DNA of 64,000 nucleotides from Xanthomonas sp. CFBP 8443 (GTDB lineage: Bacteria; Pseudomonadota; Gammaproteobacteria; Xanthomonadales; Xanthomonadaceae). Positions 11,408-20,464 of this stretch are shown in pieces. Every line of letters starts with the position of its first letter. The first letter of the stretch is position 1. Made by a program: the position numbers and the translations under genes. Under the pieces are notes generated by a model. That model saw only the letters and a program-made list of their open reading frames with translations. It was not told the DNA's origin and did not search any database. Location: positions 2,418,001-2,482,000 of the forward strand of contig NZ_CP102592.1 in assembly GCF_025666195.1 (NCBI RefSeq). Direction: 5' to 3'.

Positions 11408-12172
11408 TCAGAAGCGGAGGGACAGGCCCACGCCGAGCGCGTGATCCGGCGAACGGTCGTTGAGACCGTAGCTGTAGACCGCGTCCAGCTGCACGTCGTT
11501 GCTCAGCAACCAGGCCGAGCCGACGTCGAGCAGGGCGATGGTGCCGCCGTCGTCGCTGTTGGCGATCTGCGGCAACGCCAGTTCGACGAACGAGCGGCTG
11601 TGTTCGGTCCATGCCTTGCCGACCACGACGCCGAAGATGCCGGCGGCGTAGCGATGGCCGTCGCCGTCGTCGTCCCAGATCACGCCGGGCATCACTCCGG
11701 CCGAGAGCGTCTCGCTGAGGTCCCATTCGGCGACCAGCCGGAACGATGGCCGCGCGCCATGGCCGCGCAGGGCGCGCGCGCCGCTGGGCAGGTCCACGTG
11801 CAGCAGCCAGGCCAGCGAGGCGCTGCCGTCGTCGGAACTGGCCAGGTGGTGCTTGATCCCGAGCGAAACGTCGGCGAAGCCGGAGACGTCGGCCCCGCCT
11901 GGCGCATCGAACTGCTGCCAGCCGTCGGTTTCCAGGCGCAGTTCCCAGGTCGGGCCGAGGCCGTAGCGGAACAGGGTGGGCGTGGAGTAGCCATCGACAT
12001 CGCCATCGCGCTCCCAGGCAACGCTGGTCTCCACCTGCAGCCGGCGGTCGCCGACGGTGAGGCTGGATTCGACGAAGTCAGGGCGATCGGTGGCGATCGG
12101 ATCCTCTTCGGCGTGAGCGAGGCTGGCGATGCCGAACAAGGTCAGGCAGCTGGCGAGAACGATAGGCTTCAT
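11408..12172 (-). CDS. Outer-membrane beta-barrel protein, phenol-degradation meta-pathway (MetA-type) channel-like
   Basis: A 254-residue protein with a clear signal peptide (residues 1-21, ending AHA), many alternating aromatic/polar strands and a C-terminal Phe typical of outer-membrane barrels. It resembles the family annotated as meta-pathway phenol-degradation-like transporters, with the early block [18 protein letters not shown] six bases upstream supports ATG 12172 over the ATG at 12184. It is followed 14 bp later by chemoreceptor 4 and preceded by a FliA-type promoter (12297-12323), so the two are probably one late-flagellar transcription unit. Substrate unknown; family assignment is by resemblance. 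Confidence 0.75.
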   Translation of the reverse strand: MKPIVLASCLTLFGIASLAHAEEDPIATDRPDFVESSLTVGDRRLQVETSVAWERDGDVDGYSTPTLFRYGLGPTWELRLETDGWQQFDAPGGADVSGFADVSLGIKHHLASSDDGSASLAWLLHVDLPSGARALRGHGARPSFRLVAEWDLSETLSAGVMPGVIWDDDGDGHRYAAGIFGVVVGKAWTEHSRSFVELALPQIANSDDGGTIALLDVGSAWLLSNDVQLDAVYSYGLNDRSPDHALGVGLSLRF

Positions 12173-12296
12173 TGCGATCCCCATGAACGGTCAATCCTGA
12201 AACGCAGGTGCTTGGCTGCCCTGTCCGCCGACTGGCCGCATGGTGCGTTCGGCCGGCTGTCGCGCTTCGTGATGCAGCTAGCAGAATGTCTTCAAG

Positions 12297-12323
12297 CTAA
12301 CGGCCCCGTCCGGGTTTTCTTTA
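12297..12323 (-). promoter_or_regulatory. FliA (sigma-28) type promoter of the outer-membrane protein/chemoreceptor 4 unit
   Basis: Minus strand reads TAAAGAAA (12316-12323), an exact 11-base spacer, then GCCGTTAG (12297-12304). Both boxes match the sigma-28 consensus well. It is 125 bp upstream of the ATG at 12172. Confidence 0.75.
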
Positions 12324-12444
12324 AACGTGTCCGACCAGTGGCTTGGAGCGGACATCGAAAAGCCAATCGAGCAGCGCTCGGCATCGCGTCGTTGTCGCGC
12401 CGCAACATGCTGTGCGGGCGGCGACGGTGCTGCGCATGTCGTAA

Positions 12445-12478
12445 CGGCGCGTTCCCGGCGCGATGCGGGAACGCGCCG
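12445..12478 (-). terminator. Terminator-like hairpin after chemoreceptor 5
   Basis: A perfect 13-bp GC-rich stem (12445-12457 with 12466-12478) with an 8-base loop lies 10 bases after the receptor 5 stop codon. The T-run after it is short. Confidence 0.55.
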
Positions 12479-12488
12479 AATCAGCCGC

Positions 12489-15161
12489 TCAGAACTCGTG
12501 CCATTGCGCCTCGTTGGCGCTTGCCGGCGTGCTCGGCACCGCGCGTATCGGCGCCTGGTTGCGCTTGGCCGGCGTGCTCCTGGTTTTCGCAGCAGGTGCT
12601 TTTGCGTTCGGCGTGGCGTCCGCGATGCCGGGCCTGGCCACGGCTGCCACGGAGGAGGCGAGCGTGTTGTCGAGCTTGAACAAGGCCACGGTCGCGGTGA
12701 GCTGTCCGGCCTGTTCTTCCATCGAGCGCGCGGCCGCGGTGGCTTCCTCGACCAGGGCGGCGTTCTGCTGGGTGGCCTCGTCCATCTGGGTGACGGTCTG
12801 GTTGACCTGCTCGATGCCGGCGTACTGCTCCTGCGAGGCGGCCGAGATCTCGCCCATGATGTCGGTGACGCGTTGCACCGACGCCACGATCTCCTGCATG
12901 GTCTGGCCGGCCTGGCCGACCAGCACCGAGCCTTCGCTGACCCGGGTCACCGACTCGTCGATCAGGCCCTTGATCTCCTTGGCCGCGCCGGCCGAGCGCT
13001 GGGCGAGGGTACGCACCTCGCTGGCGACGACCGCAAAGCCGCGGCCCTGTTCGCCGGCACGCGCCGCTTCCACCGCGGCGTTGAGCGCGAGGATGTTGGT
13101 CTGGAAGGCGATGCCGTCGATCACCGAGATGATGTCGGCGATCTTCTTCGACGAGGTCTCGATGCCGCTCATCGTGGTCACCACCTGGCTCACCACGTCG
13201 CCACCCTGCGAGGCGACCGCCGCGGCGCCGACCGCCAACTGGTTGGCCTGGCGCGCGTGCTCGGCGTTCTGCTTGACGGTGGAGGTCAGTTCCTCCATCG
13301 ACGCGGCAGTTTCCTCCAGGCTTGCCGCCTGCTGCTCGGTGCGCCGCGACAGGTCGTCGTTTCCGGCGGCAATCTCGCTGGCCGCGCCGTTGATGCTGAC
13401 CGCCGCGGTCTGGATGCGGCCGACGATGCCGGCCAGCTGTTCGGCGGTGGCATTGGCATCGTCGCGCATCCGCGCGAACACGCCGTTGAACTCGCCGTGC
13501 ATGCGTGCGGTCAGGTCGCCGGCGGCGATGGCCTGCAGCAGCTTGGACAGCGCGTCGAGGTTGCCGTCGGCGGTGGCCATCAGCTGGTTGAGGCTGTCGA
13601 CCATGGCGCGGAAGTCGTACTGGAAGCGCTGCGCGTCGCCGCGCACGCTGAAATCACCGGCGGCCGCGGCGGAAGCGAGCCGGTTGATCTCGCGGTTCAT
13701 GTCGCTGAGGTTCTGCTTGACCGTATCCATGGTCTCGGTCAGTACCGCCTTCTCGCCGGGCAGCCGGTCCATGTCCTCGCTGAAGTCGCCGATCGCATAG
13801 CGGCCCATGATCTGCGCCAGGCGCAGGGTGACCGCGATGTGCGAGGCAGCGAGCGCGTTGCTGTCGTGGACCATGCGCCCGTAGTCGCCGGGGAACGCGG
13901 CCTCGTCCATGCGGTAGCTGGTCTGGCCGGCGTCGTGGCGCTGCGCCATTTCCTTCTGCGCATCGAGCACCGCGCGCAGCTGTTGCTGCATGCGCTGCAG
14001 CGCGCCGAACAGCCGGCCCAGCTCGTCGTTGCGCGGGTACTGGATGCGGCTGTCCAGGCGCCCGGCAGCGACCGCGCCGGAGACCTCGACGGCATCGGCC
14101 AGCGGCTTGACCACCAGCCGCCGCAACAGGAGGTAGAGGCCGCCGCTGAGCAGCAGCGCCGCGCACAGGCCGACCGCGATGATGGTCCACAGCAGCGAGC
14201 GCGCCTGCGCCATCAGCACCGTGCGCGGGACCACCACGCCCAACGCGAAGCGCTCCTGCGCCTGGCCGATCTGCAACGGCACATAGACCTCGACATCGGT
14301 GGCGCCGGTCTGCGCATCGGCGACTTCGCGGGTCACGTTCTGGCCCTTGGCGATGTCGGCCAGCAACGCGCGCGTGCCCGGGTCTTCCAGTTTCTTGCCG
14401 ACCAGGGCCGCATCGCGATCGGCGATGACCGCGCCGCCCGGCGACAGCAGGCGCACGTGGCCTTCGCCGAGCGGGCGCAGCTTGGCCAGGCGCTGCTGCA
14501 GCTTGTCCAGGCCGAAATCGGTATTGATGATGCCGAGGAACTTGCCGTCCTCCATGATCGGCGTGGTCAACGTGGTCATCAGCACCTTGGTGCCGCCGAT
14601 CTCGTACACGTAGGGCTCGACCACGGTCGGGCGGTGCTGCTGGCGCGCCTTCAGGTACCAGTCGCCTACGCCGGGCACGTCGTAGTCGCGCAGCGGCTCG
14701 CGCACCTGCTTGTCGCCCTGCCAGGCCCAATACACCATGTAGCGGCCGCTGGCGTCGTGGCCTTCGGCGTCGCTGTAGGCGGTGTCCTTGCCGTCGAACG
14801 CCTGCGGTTCCCACAGCGTGCCCAGGCCGGTCCAGTCCGGGTGCTGGCGCAGTTCGCGCAGCACGACCTCGCTGAACGTCTCGCGCATCCTGTCGTGGTG
14901 GCGCTGCGCCAGCAGGCTGTTGGCGAAGACCTGGTTGGAAACGAAGGCCGCGCCGACGTCGCTGGAAATGCGCTGCGCTTCCAGGTGCGCGGTCTCGGTC
15001 ATGCCGGTCTTGGCCGAGGCCAGCAGCGTATCGCTGCTGCGCACGTAGATGATCGCGGCGGTGACGCCGAAGCAGAATACGGCGATCGCCGCCACGCCGA
15101 GCATCAGGCGGGTCGCGACACTGGTGGAGCGGGAGGCTGGAGTCGGGCTCATGGCATTCAT
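12489..15161 (-). CDS. Methyl-accepting chemotaxis protein 5 (double Cache sensor)
   Basis: An 890-residue chemoreceptor. TM1 is about 18-41 and TM2 about 329-350. The periplasmic part of nearly 290 residues looks like a dCache_1 domain: DWYLKARQ, the [17 protein letters not shown] block and [12 protein letters not shown] are characteristic. Such domains often bind amino acids, amines or organic acids directly. HAMP, HAMP-like repeats and the shared signalling hairpin follow, and the end is A-Q-W-H-E-F, a docking pentapeptide. Two starts are possible (15161 and 15152), neither with a strong Shine-Dalgarno. A FliA-type promoter lies 113 bp upstream. It is the only receptor of the array with a large globular alpha/beta sensor. 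Confidence 0.94.
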   Translation of the reverse strand: MNAMSPTPASRSTSVATRLMLGVAAIAVFCFGVTAAIIYVRSSDTLLASAKTGMTETAHLEAQRISSDVGAAFVSNQVFANSLLAQRHHDRMRETFSEVVLRELRQHPDWTGLGTLWEPQAFDGKDTAYSDAEGHDASGRYMVYWAWQGDKQVREPLRDYDVPGVGDWYLKARQQHRPTVVEPYVYEIGGTKVLMTTLTTPIMEDGKFLGIINTDFGLDKLQQRLAKLRPLGEGHVRLLSPGGAVIADRDAALVGKKLEDPGTRALLADIAKGQNVTREVADAQTGATDVEVYVPLQIGQAQERFALGVVVPRTVLMAQARSLLWTIIAVGLCAALLLSGGLYLLLRRLVVKPLADAVEVSGAVAAGRLDSRIQYPRNDELGRLFGALQRMQQQLRAVLDAQKEMAQRHDAGQTSYRMDEAAFPGDYGRMVHDSNALAASHIAVTLRLAQIMGRYAIGDFSEDMDRLPGEKAVLTETMDTVKQNLSDMNREINRLASAAAAGDFSVRGDAQRFQYDFRAMVDSLNQLMATADGNLDALSKLLQAIAAGDLTARMHGEFNGVFARMRDDANATAEQLAGIVGRIQTAAVSINGAASEIAAGNDDLSRRTEQQAASLEETAASMEELTSTVKQNAEHARQANQLAVGAAAVASQGGDVVSQVVTTMSGIETSSKKIADIISVIDGIAFQTNILALNAAVEAARAGEQGRGFAVVASEVRTLAQRSAGAAKEIKGLIDESVTRVSEGSVLVGQAGQTMQEIVASVQRVTDIMGEISAASQEQYAGIEQVNQTVTQMDEATQQNAALVEEATAAARSMEEQAGQLTATVALFKLDNTLASSVAAVARPGIADATPNAKAPAAKTRSTPAKRNQAPIRAVPSTPASANEAQWHEF

Positions 15162-15273
15162 CGGCTGGCGGAAGTGGGGAGCGCCCGCAGACCGGTGCGC
15201 ACGCCGGCGATGCTGGATTGGCGGCGTCGATCGCTGGCGCGACGCAGCGTCTGTGCTGTCTGCGTCTGGGTTC

Positions 15274-15300
15274 TTATCGGCAGCGTGTCGCGCAAATTGA
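15274..15300 (-). promoter_or_regulatory. FliA (sigma-28) type promoter of chemoreceptor 5
   Basis: Minus strand reads TCAATTTG (15293-15300), an 11-base spacer, then a perfect GCCGATAA (15274-15281). The -35 box directly abuts the terminator stem at 15301-15324. Confidence 0.7.
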
Positions 15301-15324
15301 ATCGGCCGCAGGGGTGCGGCCGAT
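15301..15324 (-). terminator. Intrinsic terminator of chemoreceptor 6
   Basis: A 10-bp perfect stem (15301-15310 with 15315-15324) around a GGGG loop is followed on the minus strand by TCAATTT. The T-rich tail is also the -35 region of the next promoter, so one gene's terminator and the next gene's promoter overlap. Confidence 0.6.
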
Positions 15325-15357
15325 CGGAATGACGCTATGCGGAGCGGATGCCCGGGT

Positions 15358-17568
15358 TCAGAATTCCCGCCATTGCGTTGCGCTGCCGGCTACGGCTGCC
15401 CCCCGCGATGCCTGCGCCACGCGCACGTGCGCAGGCGAAGCCGGCACGCCGCGCAGGGTAGGGCGGACCGGCGCCACGGTGTCGGTCGCCTCGATCTTGA
15501 ACACCGCCACGGCCCCGAGCAGCTGGCCGGCCTGTTCTTCCATCGCGTGCGCGGCGGCGCTGGCTTCCTCGACCAGCGCGGCGTTCTGCTGGGTGCTCTC
15601 GTCCATCTGGTTCACGGTCTGGTTGACTTGCTCGATGCCGGCATACTGTTCCTGCGAGGCGGCGGAGATCTCGCCCATGATGTCGGTCACGCGCTGCACC
15701 GAGGCCACGATTTCCTGCATGGTGCGGCCGGCCTGATCGACCAGCACCGTGCCTTCGGCGACGCGGGTGACCGACTCGTCGATCAGACCCTTGATCTCCT
15801 TGGCCGCGCCGGCCGAGCGCTGGGCGAGGGTACGCACTTCCGAGGCGACCACGGCGAAACCGCGGCCCTGTTCGCCGGCACGCGCCGCTTCCACCGCGGC
15901 GTTGAGCGCCAGGATGTTGGTCTGGAAGGCGATGCCGTCGATCACCGAGATGATGTCGGCGATCTTCCTGGAGGATGCCTGGATGCCGCTCATCGTGGTC
16001 ACCACCTGGCCGACCACCGCGCCGCCTTGCGAGGCGACGGCGGCTGCGCCGACCGCGAGTTGATCGGCCTGGCGCGCGTGTTCGGCATTCTGCTTGACGG
16101 TGGACGTCAGTTCTTCCATCGAGGCCGCGGTTTCTTCCAGGCTGGCCGCCTGCTGCTCGGTACGCCGCGACAGGTCGTCGTTGCCGGCAGCGATCTCGCT
16201 GGCCGCGCCGTTGATGCTGACCGCCGCAGTCTGGATCCGGCCGACGATGTCGCCCAACTGTTCGGCGGTGGCATTGGCGTCGTCGCGCATTCTGGCGAAC
16301 ACGCCGTTGAACTCGCCGTGCATGCGCGCGGTCAGGTCGCCGGCGGCGATCGCCTTCAGCACCGTGGACAGCGATTGGAGATTGCCGTCGGCGGTACCCA
16401 TCAACCGGTTGAGGCTGTCGACCATGGCGCGGAAGTCGTACTGGAAGCGCTGCGCGTCGCCGCGCACGCTGAAGTCGCCGGACGCCGCGGCGGAGGCGAG
16501 TTGGTTGATCTGGCCGTTCATCGCGGTCAGGTTCTGCTTGACCGTGTCCATGGTCTGCGCCAGCACGGCCTTCTCGCCGGGCAGCCGGTCCATGTCCTCG
16601 CTGAGGTCGCCGATCGCGTAACGGCCCATGATCTGCACCAGGCGCATCTTCACCGCGATATGCGCCGCGACCAGCGCGTTGCTGTCGCGGACCATGCGTC
16701 CGTAGTCGCCGGGAAACGCGGTTTCGTCCATGCGGAAGCTGATCTGGCCGGCCTCGTGGCGCTGCGCCATTTCCGTCTGCGCCGCCAGGACGTCGCGCAA
16801 CTGGGTCTGCATGGTGCTCATGCTGGCCAGCAGGCGTCCGGTCTCGTCGCGCGACTGGGCATCGATGTGGTTGTCCAGCTTGCCCGCGGCGATGGCATCG
16901 GCGACGCCGATCGCCAGGCCCAGGCGCTTGAGCAACTGGCGGCGGATCAGCAGGCACATGCCCACCGCGACCAGGACCGCGATCAGGCTGCCGAGCAGCA
17001 CCGACCATTTGCCTTGCGCGCGTACGATCTCCAGCTGTTGGCTGCGCTTGACCAGCAAGCCGCTTTCCTCATCGGCGAACGCGCTCAGCAGTGAACGGAT
17101 CTCCCCCATCGTCTTGCGGTCGCGGCCTTCGGCGAACCCGGACAGGACCTGTTCCTGGCTATCGGGACGCTCGCGCAGGGCGATGATCCGCTGCTCGATC
17201 TGCAGAAACTCCTGATACACGGTCTGCAGCTGCGCCAGGCGCGCCTGCTGCCGCGGGTTGTCCGCGGTCAGGCGCTTGGCTTCGGCGAAGTTCTTTTCGA
17301 AGCCGGCCTGGCCGAGGGCGAACGGCTGCAGATAGTCCTTGTTGCTGGACAGCAGATAGCCGCGGGTGCTGGTCTGTACGTTCAGCGCATTGGCCTGCAT
17401 CAGTTCGCCGGTGGCGAGCACCTTGAAGGTGTGTTCGTTGATGGCGACCGCGTCGTTGAGCTGGAACTGGCTGCGCAGGCTGATCGCCCCGACGATGAGC
17501 AGCACCAGCACGACGGCGCCGAAGCCCAGGGCGAGTTGCGTAGACAGGGGCAGATTCTTGGTCTTCAT
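15358..17568 (-). CDS. Methyl-accepting chemotaxis protein 6 (CHASE3 sensor, poly-HAMP)
   Basis: A 736-residue chemoreceptor starting at ATG 17568 ([20 protein letters not shown]); the in-frame ATG 21 codons upstream lies in leader sequence. TM1 is about 8-31 and TM2 about 188-208, flanking a CHASE3-type helical sensor with [22 protein letters not shown]-like repeats and the shared signalling hairpin follow. The end is T-Q-W-R-E-F, a docking pentapeptide. The sensor is paralogous to receptor 2 with many substitutions, whereas the signalling half is almost the same, pointing to uneven divergence or gene conversion. A FliA-type promoter lies about 70 bp upstream. Confidence 0.94.
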   Translation of the reverse strand: MKTKNLPLSTQLALGFGAVVLVLLIVGAISLRSQFQLNDAVAINEHTFKVLATGELMQANALNVQTSTRGYLLSSNKDYLQPFALGQAGFEKNFAEAKRLTADNPRQQARLAQLQTVYQEFLQIEQRIIALRERPDSQEQVLSGFAEGRDRKTMGEIRSLLSAFADEESGLLVKRSQQLEIVRAQGKWSVLLGSLIAVLVAVGMCLLIRRQLLKRLGLAIGVADAIAAGKLDNHIDAQSRDETGRLLASMSTMQTQLRDVLAAQTEMAQRHEAGQISFRMDETAFPGDYGRMVRDSNALVAAHIAVKMRLVQIMGRYAIGDLSEDMDRLPGEKAVLAQTMDTVKQNLTAMNGQINQLASAAASGDFSVRGDAQRFQYDFRAMVDSLNRLMGTADGNLQSLSTVLKAIAAGDLTARMHGEFNGVFARMRDDANATAEQLGDIVGRIQTAAVSINGAASEIAAGNDDLSRRTEQQAASLEETAASMEELTSTVKQNAEHARQADQLAVGAAAVASQGGAVVGQVVTTMSGIQASSRKIADIISVIDGIAFQTNILALNAAVEAARAGEQGRGFAVVASEVRTLAQRSAGAAKEIKGLIDESVTRVAEGTVLVDQAGRTMQEIVASVQRVTDIMGEISAASQEQYAGIEQVNQTVNQMDESTQQNAALVEEASAAAHAMEEQAGQLLGAVAVFKIEATDTVAPVRPTLRGVPASPAHVRVAQASRGAAVAGSATQWREF

Positions 17569-17638
17569 CGTGATCCCGGAGCTGAGAGGAATGGCTATGG
17601 ATAGGCGGAGGCCACGTGGCGTGGCATCCATGTCCTCT

Positions 17639-17665
17639 GTAACGGCCGGGACATCGTTAAGTTCA
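17639..17665 (-). promoter_or_regulatory. FliA (sigma-28) type promoter of chemoreceptor 6
   Basis: Minus strand reads TGAACTTA (17658-17665), an 11-base spacer, then GCCGTTAC (17639-17646). It lies 71 bp upstream of ATG 17568. Confidence 0.55.
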
Positions 17666-17847
17666 ATCTATTTTTAGACGCCGATAGATAGGCGTGGCCA
17701 ATGGAGATGTGCGAACCCGGCGGGTAGATACGTTGGAGAAGGTCACGCCTGGGTCGCCCGTCGCCCTCGACCTGTCGCCTGTATTCCACAGTTGTCGCGA
17801 GCGATGAGCCGACATGGCAATGTAGGCAGCCGGCTTTCGCGTCGCAA

Positions 17848-17880
17848 AGCAAAGGGCCGCGGAAGTCGCGGCCCTTTGCT
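17848..17880 (-). terminator. Terminator of chemoreceptor 7
   Basis: A perfect 13-bp stem (17848-17860 with 17868-17880) with a 7-base loop; the distal arm ends in TTTGCT followed by TTGC on the minus strand. It lies 82 bases after the stop codon. Confidence 0.65.
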
Positions 17881-17962
17881 GTCATGTCGGAGCGTTACGC
17901 GCGGCTTGACCTGGATCTTTGTCGTCTCCGCAGATTCTGGCCGCGCCGGCTGTGCCGGCGCA

Positions 17963-20086
17963 CTACGCGGCCCGGCGTGTCGCCGCGGCGTTGCTCGGCT
18001 CGATCTTGAAGACCGCCACCGCCTCGGTGAGCTGCCCGGCCTGGTCCTCCATCGAGCGCGCGGCGGCAGTGGCTTCCTCGACCAGCGCGGCGTTCTGCTG
18101 GGTGGCCTCGTCCATCTGGGTCACGGTCTGGTTGACCTGCTCGATGCCCGCGTACTGCTCCTGCGAAGCGGCCGAGATCTCGCTCATGATGTCGGTCACG
18201 CGCTGCACCGAAGACACGATCTCGGTCATGGTCTGACCCGCCTGCTGGACCAAGGTCGCCCCTTCGGCGACGCGCGTCACCGACTCGTCGATCAAGCCCT
18301 TGATTTCCTTGGCCGCGCCGGCCGAGCGCTGGGCCAGGGTGCGCACCTCGCTGGCGACGACCGCGAAACCGCGGCCCTGTTCGCCGGCACGCGCGGCTTC
18401 CACCGCGGCGTTGAGCGCCAGGATATTGGTCTGGAAGGCGATGCCGTCGATCACCGAGATGATGTCGGCTATCTTCTTGGACGAGGTCTCGATGCCGCTC
18501 ATCGTGCTCACCACCTGGGCGACCACCTGGCCGCCCTGCGAGGCGACAGCCGCCGCGCCGACCGCCAGCTGGTTGGCCTGGCGCGCATGCTCTGCGTTCT
18601 GCTTCACGGTGGAAGTCAGCTCTTCCATCGACGCGGCGGTTTCTTCCAGGCTGGCCGCCTGCTGCTCGGTGCGGCGCGACAGGTCGTCGTTGCCGGTGGC
18701 GATCTCGGTGGCGGCCGCATTGATGCTGACTGCGGCGGTCTGGATGCGGCCGACGATGCCGGTCAACTGATCGGCGGTGGCGTTGGCGTCGTCGCGCATG
18801 GTCGCGAACACGCCCTGGAACTCGCCGCGCATGCGTGCGGTCAGGTCGCCGGCGGCGATGGCTTGCAGCAGCGCCGACAGTTTTCCCAGGTTATGGTCGC
18901 TGACTTCCATCATCGCGTTGAGGCCTTGCACCATCAGCCGGAAATCGTGCTGGAAGTGCGCCGCATCGCCGCGGGCGCTGAAATCGCCGGCAGCGGCCGC
19001 GGCGGCCAGGCGCTTGATCTCGGTGTTGATCGCCAGCAGGCTGGCCTTGGCCGCATCCATGGATTCGTGCAGTACAGCACGGCTGCCGGGCAGGCGCCGC
19101 GCGTCGCGGCGCAGGTCGCCGTTGGCGTACTCGTTGAGCACCGCGATCGCGTCGACGATCGCATCCAGGTGCTCGAACATCATCGTGTTGATGCCCTGGC
19201 TCAGCTCGCCGTACACGCCGGGGAAGTCCTGCGGCATGCGATGGGTCATGTCCTTGTCCGCATGCAATTCGATCATCTGCGCGGTCTCGCGGGAGAAGCG
19301 TTGCAACTGCGTCTGCATCCGGTCCATCGCGTTGAGCAGGCGGCCCGGCTCGTCGCGCGCGTCGGTATGCACGTTGTTGTCCAGGCGACCCTCTGCGATC
19401 GCCTCGGCGGCGCGGGTGGCGCGGTTCAGCGGCTGGGTCAGGCTGCGGGTGATCAGCCACGCCAGCAGGCTGCTGGCCAGGACCGCGGCGATGCCGCCGC
19501 CGATCAGCATCCTGCGGCCGCGGTCGGTATGCGCGATCGCGGTCGCATAGGCTTCCTGGCTGAGTTCGTTCTGCAGGACGACGTTGCTGCGGATCTTGGC
19601 TTGCCATGCAAGCGTGGCGGGCCGCGACTTTTCGTGGAAAATCTTCTGCGCCAGGGCGTAGTCGCCGGCCTTGACCGCGTCGATCACCGCGTTGTTGAGC
19701 GGCCTTGCCGTCTCCAGCAATTGTTCGATCTCCGCGCGCGTGCGCTTGCCTGCCTCGTTGGTCGGCATCGCGTAGAGCTTGGCGCGCTCCTGGTCGTAGT
19801 GAGCGCGTTCGCTCTGGATCAGCGCCAGGGCCTTTTCGGCTTCGGTTTCGCCGACCTGCATCGCGTAGGTTCCCAATGCGCCCAGGATGGCGGAATTGGC
19901 GTCCAGCATGCTGTTGGACAGGTTGATCTTCTGGATGTTGGAGTTGACGATGCCGTCCAGCTGCTTGCGCGCGCCGGACATCGCGAACAACCCGGCGGCG
20001 ACCAACATGCCGGAAATCAGGATCAGGATGCCGAATGCGGCGGAAAGTCGATTGCCAACGCTGTAGCGCTGTAGAAATGCGTTCAT
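17963..20086 (-). CDS. Methyl-accepting chemotaxis protein 7 (four-helix-bundle sensor, no docking pentapeptide)
   Basis: A 707-residue chemoreceptor. ATG 20086 ([19 protein letters not shown]) follows GGAG and matches receptor 3; an upstream in-frame ATG would add 14 residues. TM1 is about 13-33 and TM2 about 190-212 around a 4HB_MCP-type sensor with [26 protein letters not shown]. The segment between HAMP and the signalling hairpin is the most divergent of the array (for example [24 protein letters not shown]), so it is an outgroup to the homogenised copies. The hairpin tip is the usual one. It ends in ATRRAA, with no W-x-E-F tail. It is the first receptor after cheA1, 378 bp away. Confidence 0.93.
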   Translation of the reverse strand: MNAFLQRYSVGNRLSAAFGILILISGMLVAAGLFAMSGARKQLDGIVNSNIQKINLSNSMLDANSAILGALGTYAMQVGETEAEKALALIQSERAHYDQERAKLYAMPTNEAGKRTRAEIEQLLETARPLNNAVIDAVKAGDYALAQKIFHEKSRPATLAWQAKIRSNVVLQNELSQEAYATAIAHTDRGRRMLIGGGIAAVLASSLLAWLITRSLTQPLNRATRAAEAIAEGRLDNNVHTDARDEPGRLLNAMDRMQTQLQRFSRETAQMIELHADKDMTHRMPQDFPGVYGELSQGINTMMFEHLDAIVDAIAVLNEYANGDLRRDARRLPGSRAVLHESMDAAKASLLAINTEIKRLAAAAAAGDFSARGDAAHFQHDFRLMVQGLNAMMEVSDHNLGKLSALLQAIAAGDLTARMRGEFQGVFATMRDDANATADQLTGIVGRIQTAAVSINAAATEIATGNDDLSRRTEQQAASLEETAASMEELTSTVKQNAEHARQANQLAVGAAAVASQGGQVVAQVVSTMSGIETSSKKIADIISVIDGIAFQTNILALNAAVEAARAGEQGRGFAVVASEVRTLAQRSAGAAKEIKGLIDESVTRVAEGATLVQQAGQTMTEIVSSVQRVTDIMSEISAASQEQYAGIEQVNQTVTQMDEATQQNAALVEEATAAARSMEDQAGQLTEAVAVFKIEPSNAAATRRAA

Positions 20087-20343
20087 TTGGTTGGCTCCGT
20101 TGAATGTTCGATTCGATTCATTTCGCAATAGTATTTATTTGAAATTGTGACTTTCGCCACGATTTGTCTACTTCGTAGCGGCGGCGCTGCCGGGATCTTT
20201 AATCGTTCAGCCCTGTTTTGGGATCCACCTGCGGACCGGCATCCGGTTGCGATGCGTCGTCGGGTTGTGTCGCGGCCCTTTGGCGAGCGCAGCCTCGCGC
20301 ATCCGCTTCAGCGAGACGCTTTCGCGCCGTACCCTCACCCCAA

Positions 20344-20366
20344 CCCCTCTCCCGCTGGGAGAGGGG
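20344..20366. repeat. REP-like palindrome in the cheA1-receptor 7 gap
   Basis: A perfect 10-bp inverted repeat (CCCCTCTCCC / GGGAGAGGGG) around a GCT loop, preceded by CCCTCACCCCAA. The sequence has the form of dispersed intergenic palindromes common in Xanthomonadaceae genomes. Confidence 0.55.
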
Positions 20367-20382
20367 CTAAGGCACGGCATCC

Positions 20383-20416
20383 AAAAAAAGAAAGCCCCGG
20401 CATCGCTGCCGGGGCT
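20383..20416 (-). terminator. Rho-independent terminator of cheA1
   Basis: A perfect 10-bp stem (20393-20402 with 20407-20416) with a 4-base loop is followed on the minus strand by TTCTTTTTTT. This is the clearest intrinsic terminator in the window and separates the cheA1 operon from the receptor array. Confidence 0.85.
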
Positions 20417-20464
20417 CGGTTTTCCTTGCTGACCGCGCGATGCGCGGCGCGGTGGGAGGAGCGA

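Larger units (their letters stand above)
12173..12488. other. Intergenic region between chemoreceptor 5 and the outer-membrane protein gene
   Basis: No gene seen. It contains the terminator-like hairpin of receptor 5 (12445-12478), then the FliA-type promoter (12297-12323) and a 125-base leader for the outer-membrane protein gene. Confidence 0.6.
17569..17962. other. Intergenic region between chemoreceptors 7 and 6
   Basis: No gene seen. It contains the terminator of receptor 7 (17848-17880) and the FliA-type promoter of receptor 6 (17639-17665). Confidence 0.6.
20087..20464. other. Intergenic region between cheA1 and chemoreceptor 7
   Basis: No gene seen. It contains the cheA1 terminator, a REP-like palindrome, and an AT-rich patch (20117-20150) that may hold the receptor 7 promoter, although I find no FliA or RpoN consensus there. 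Confidence 0.55.
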
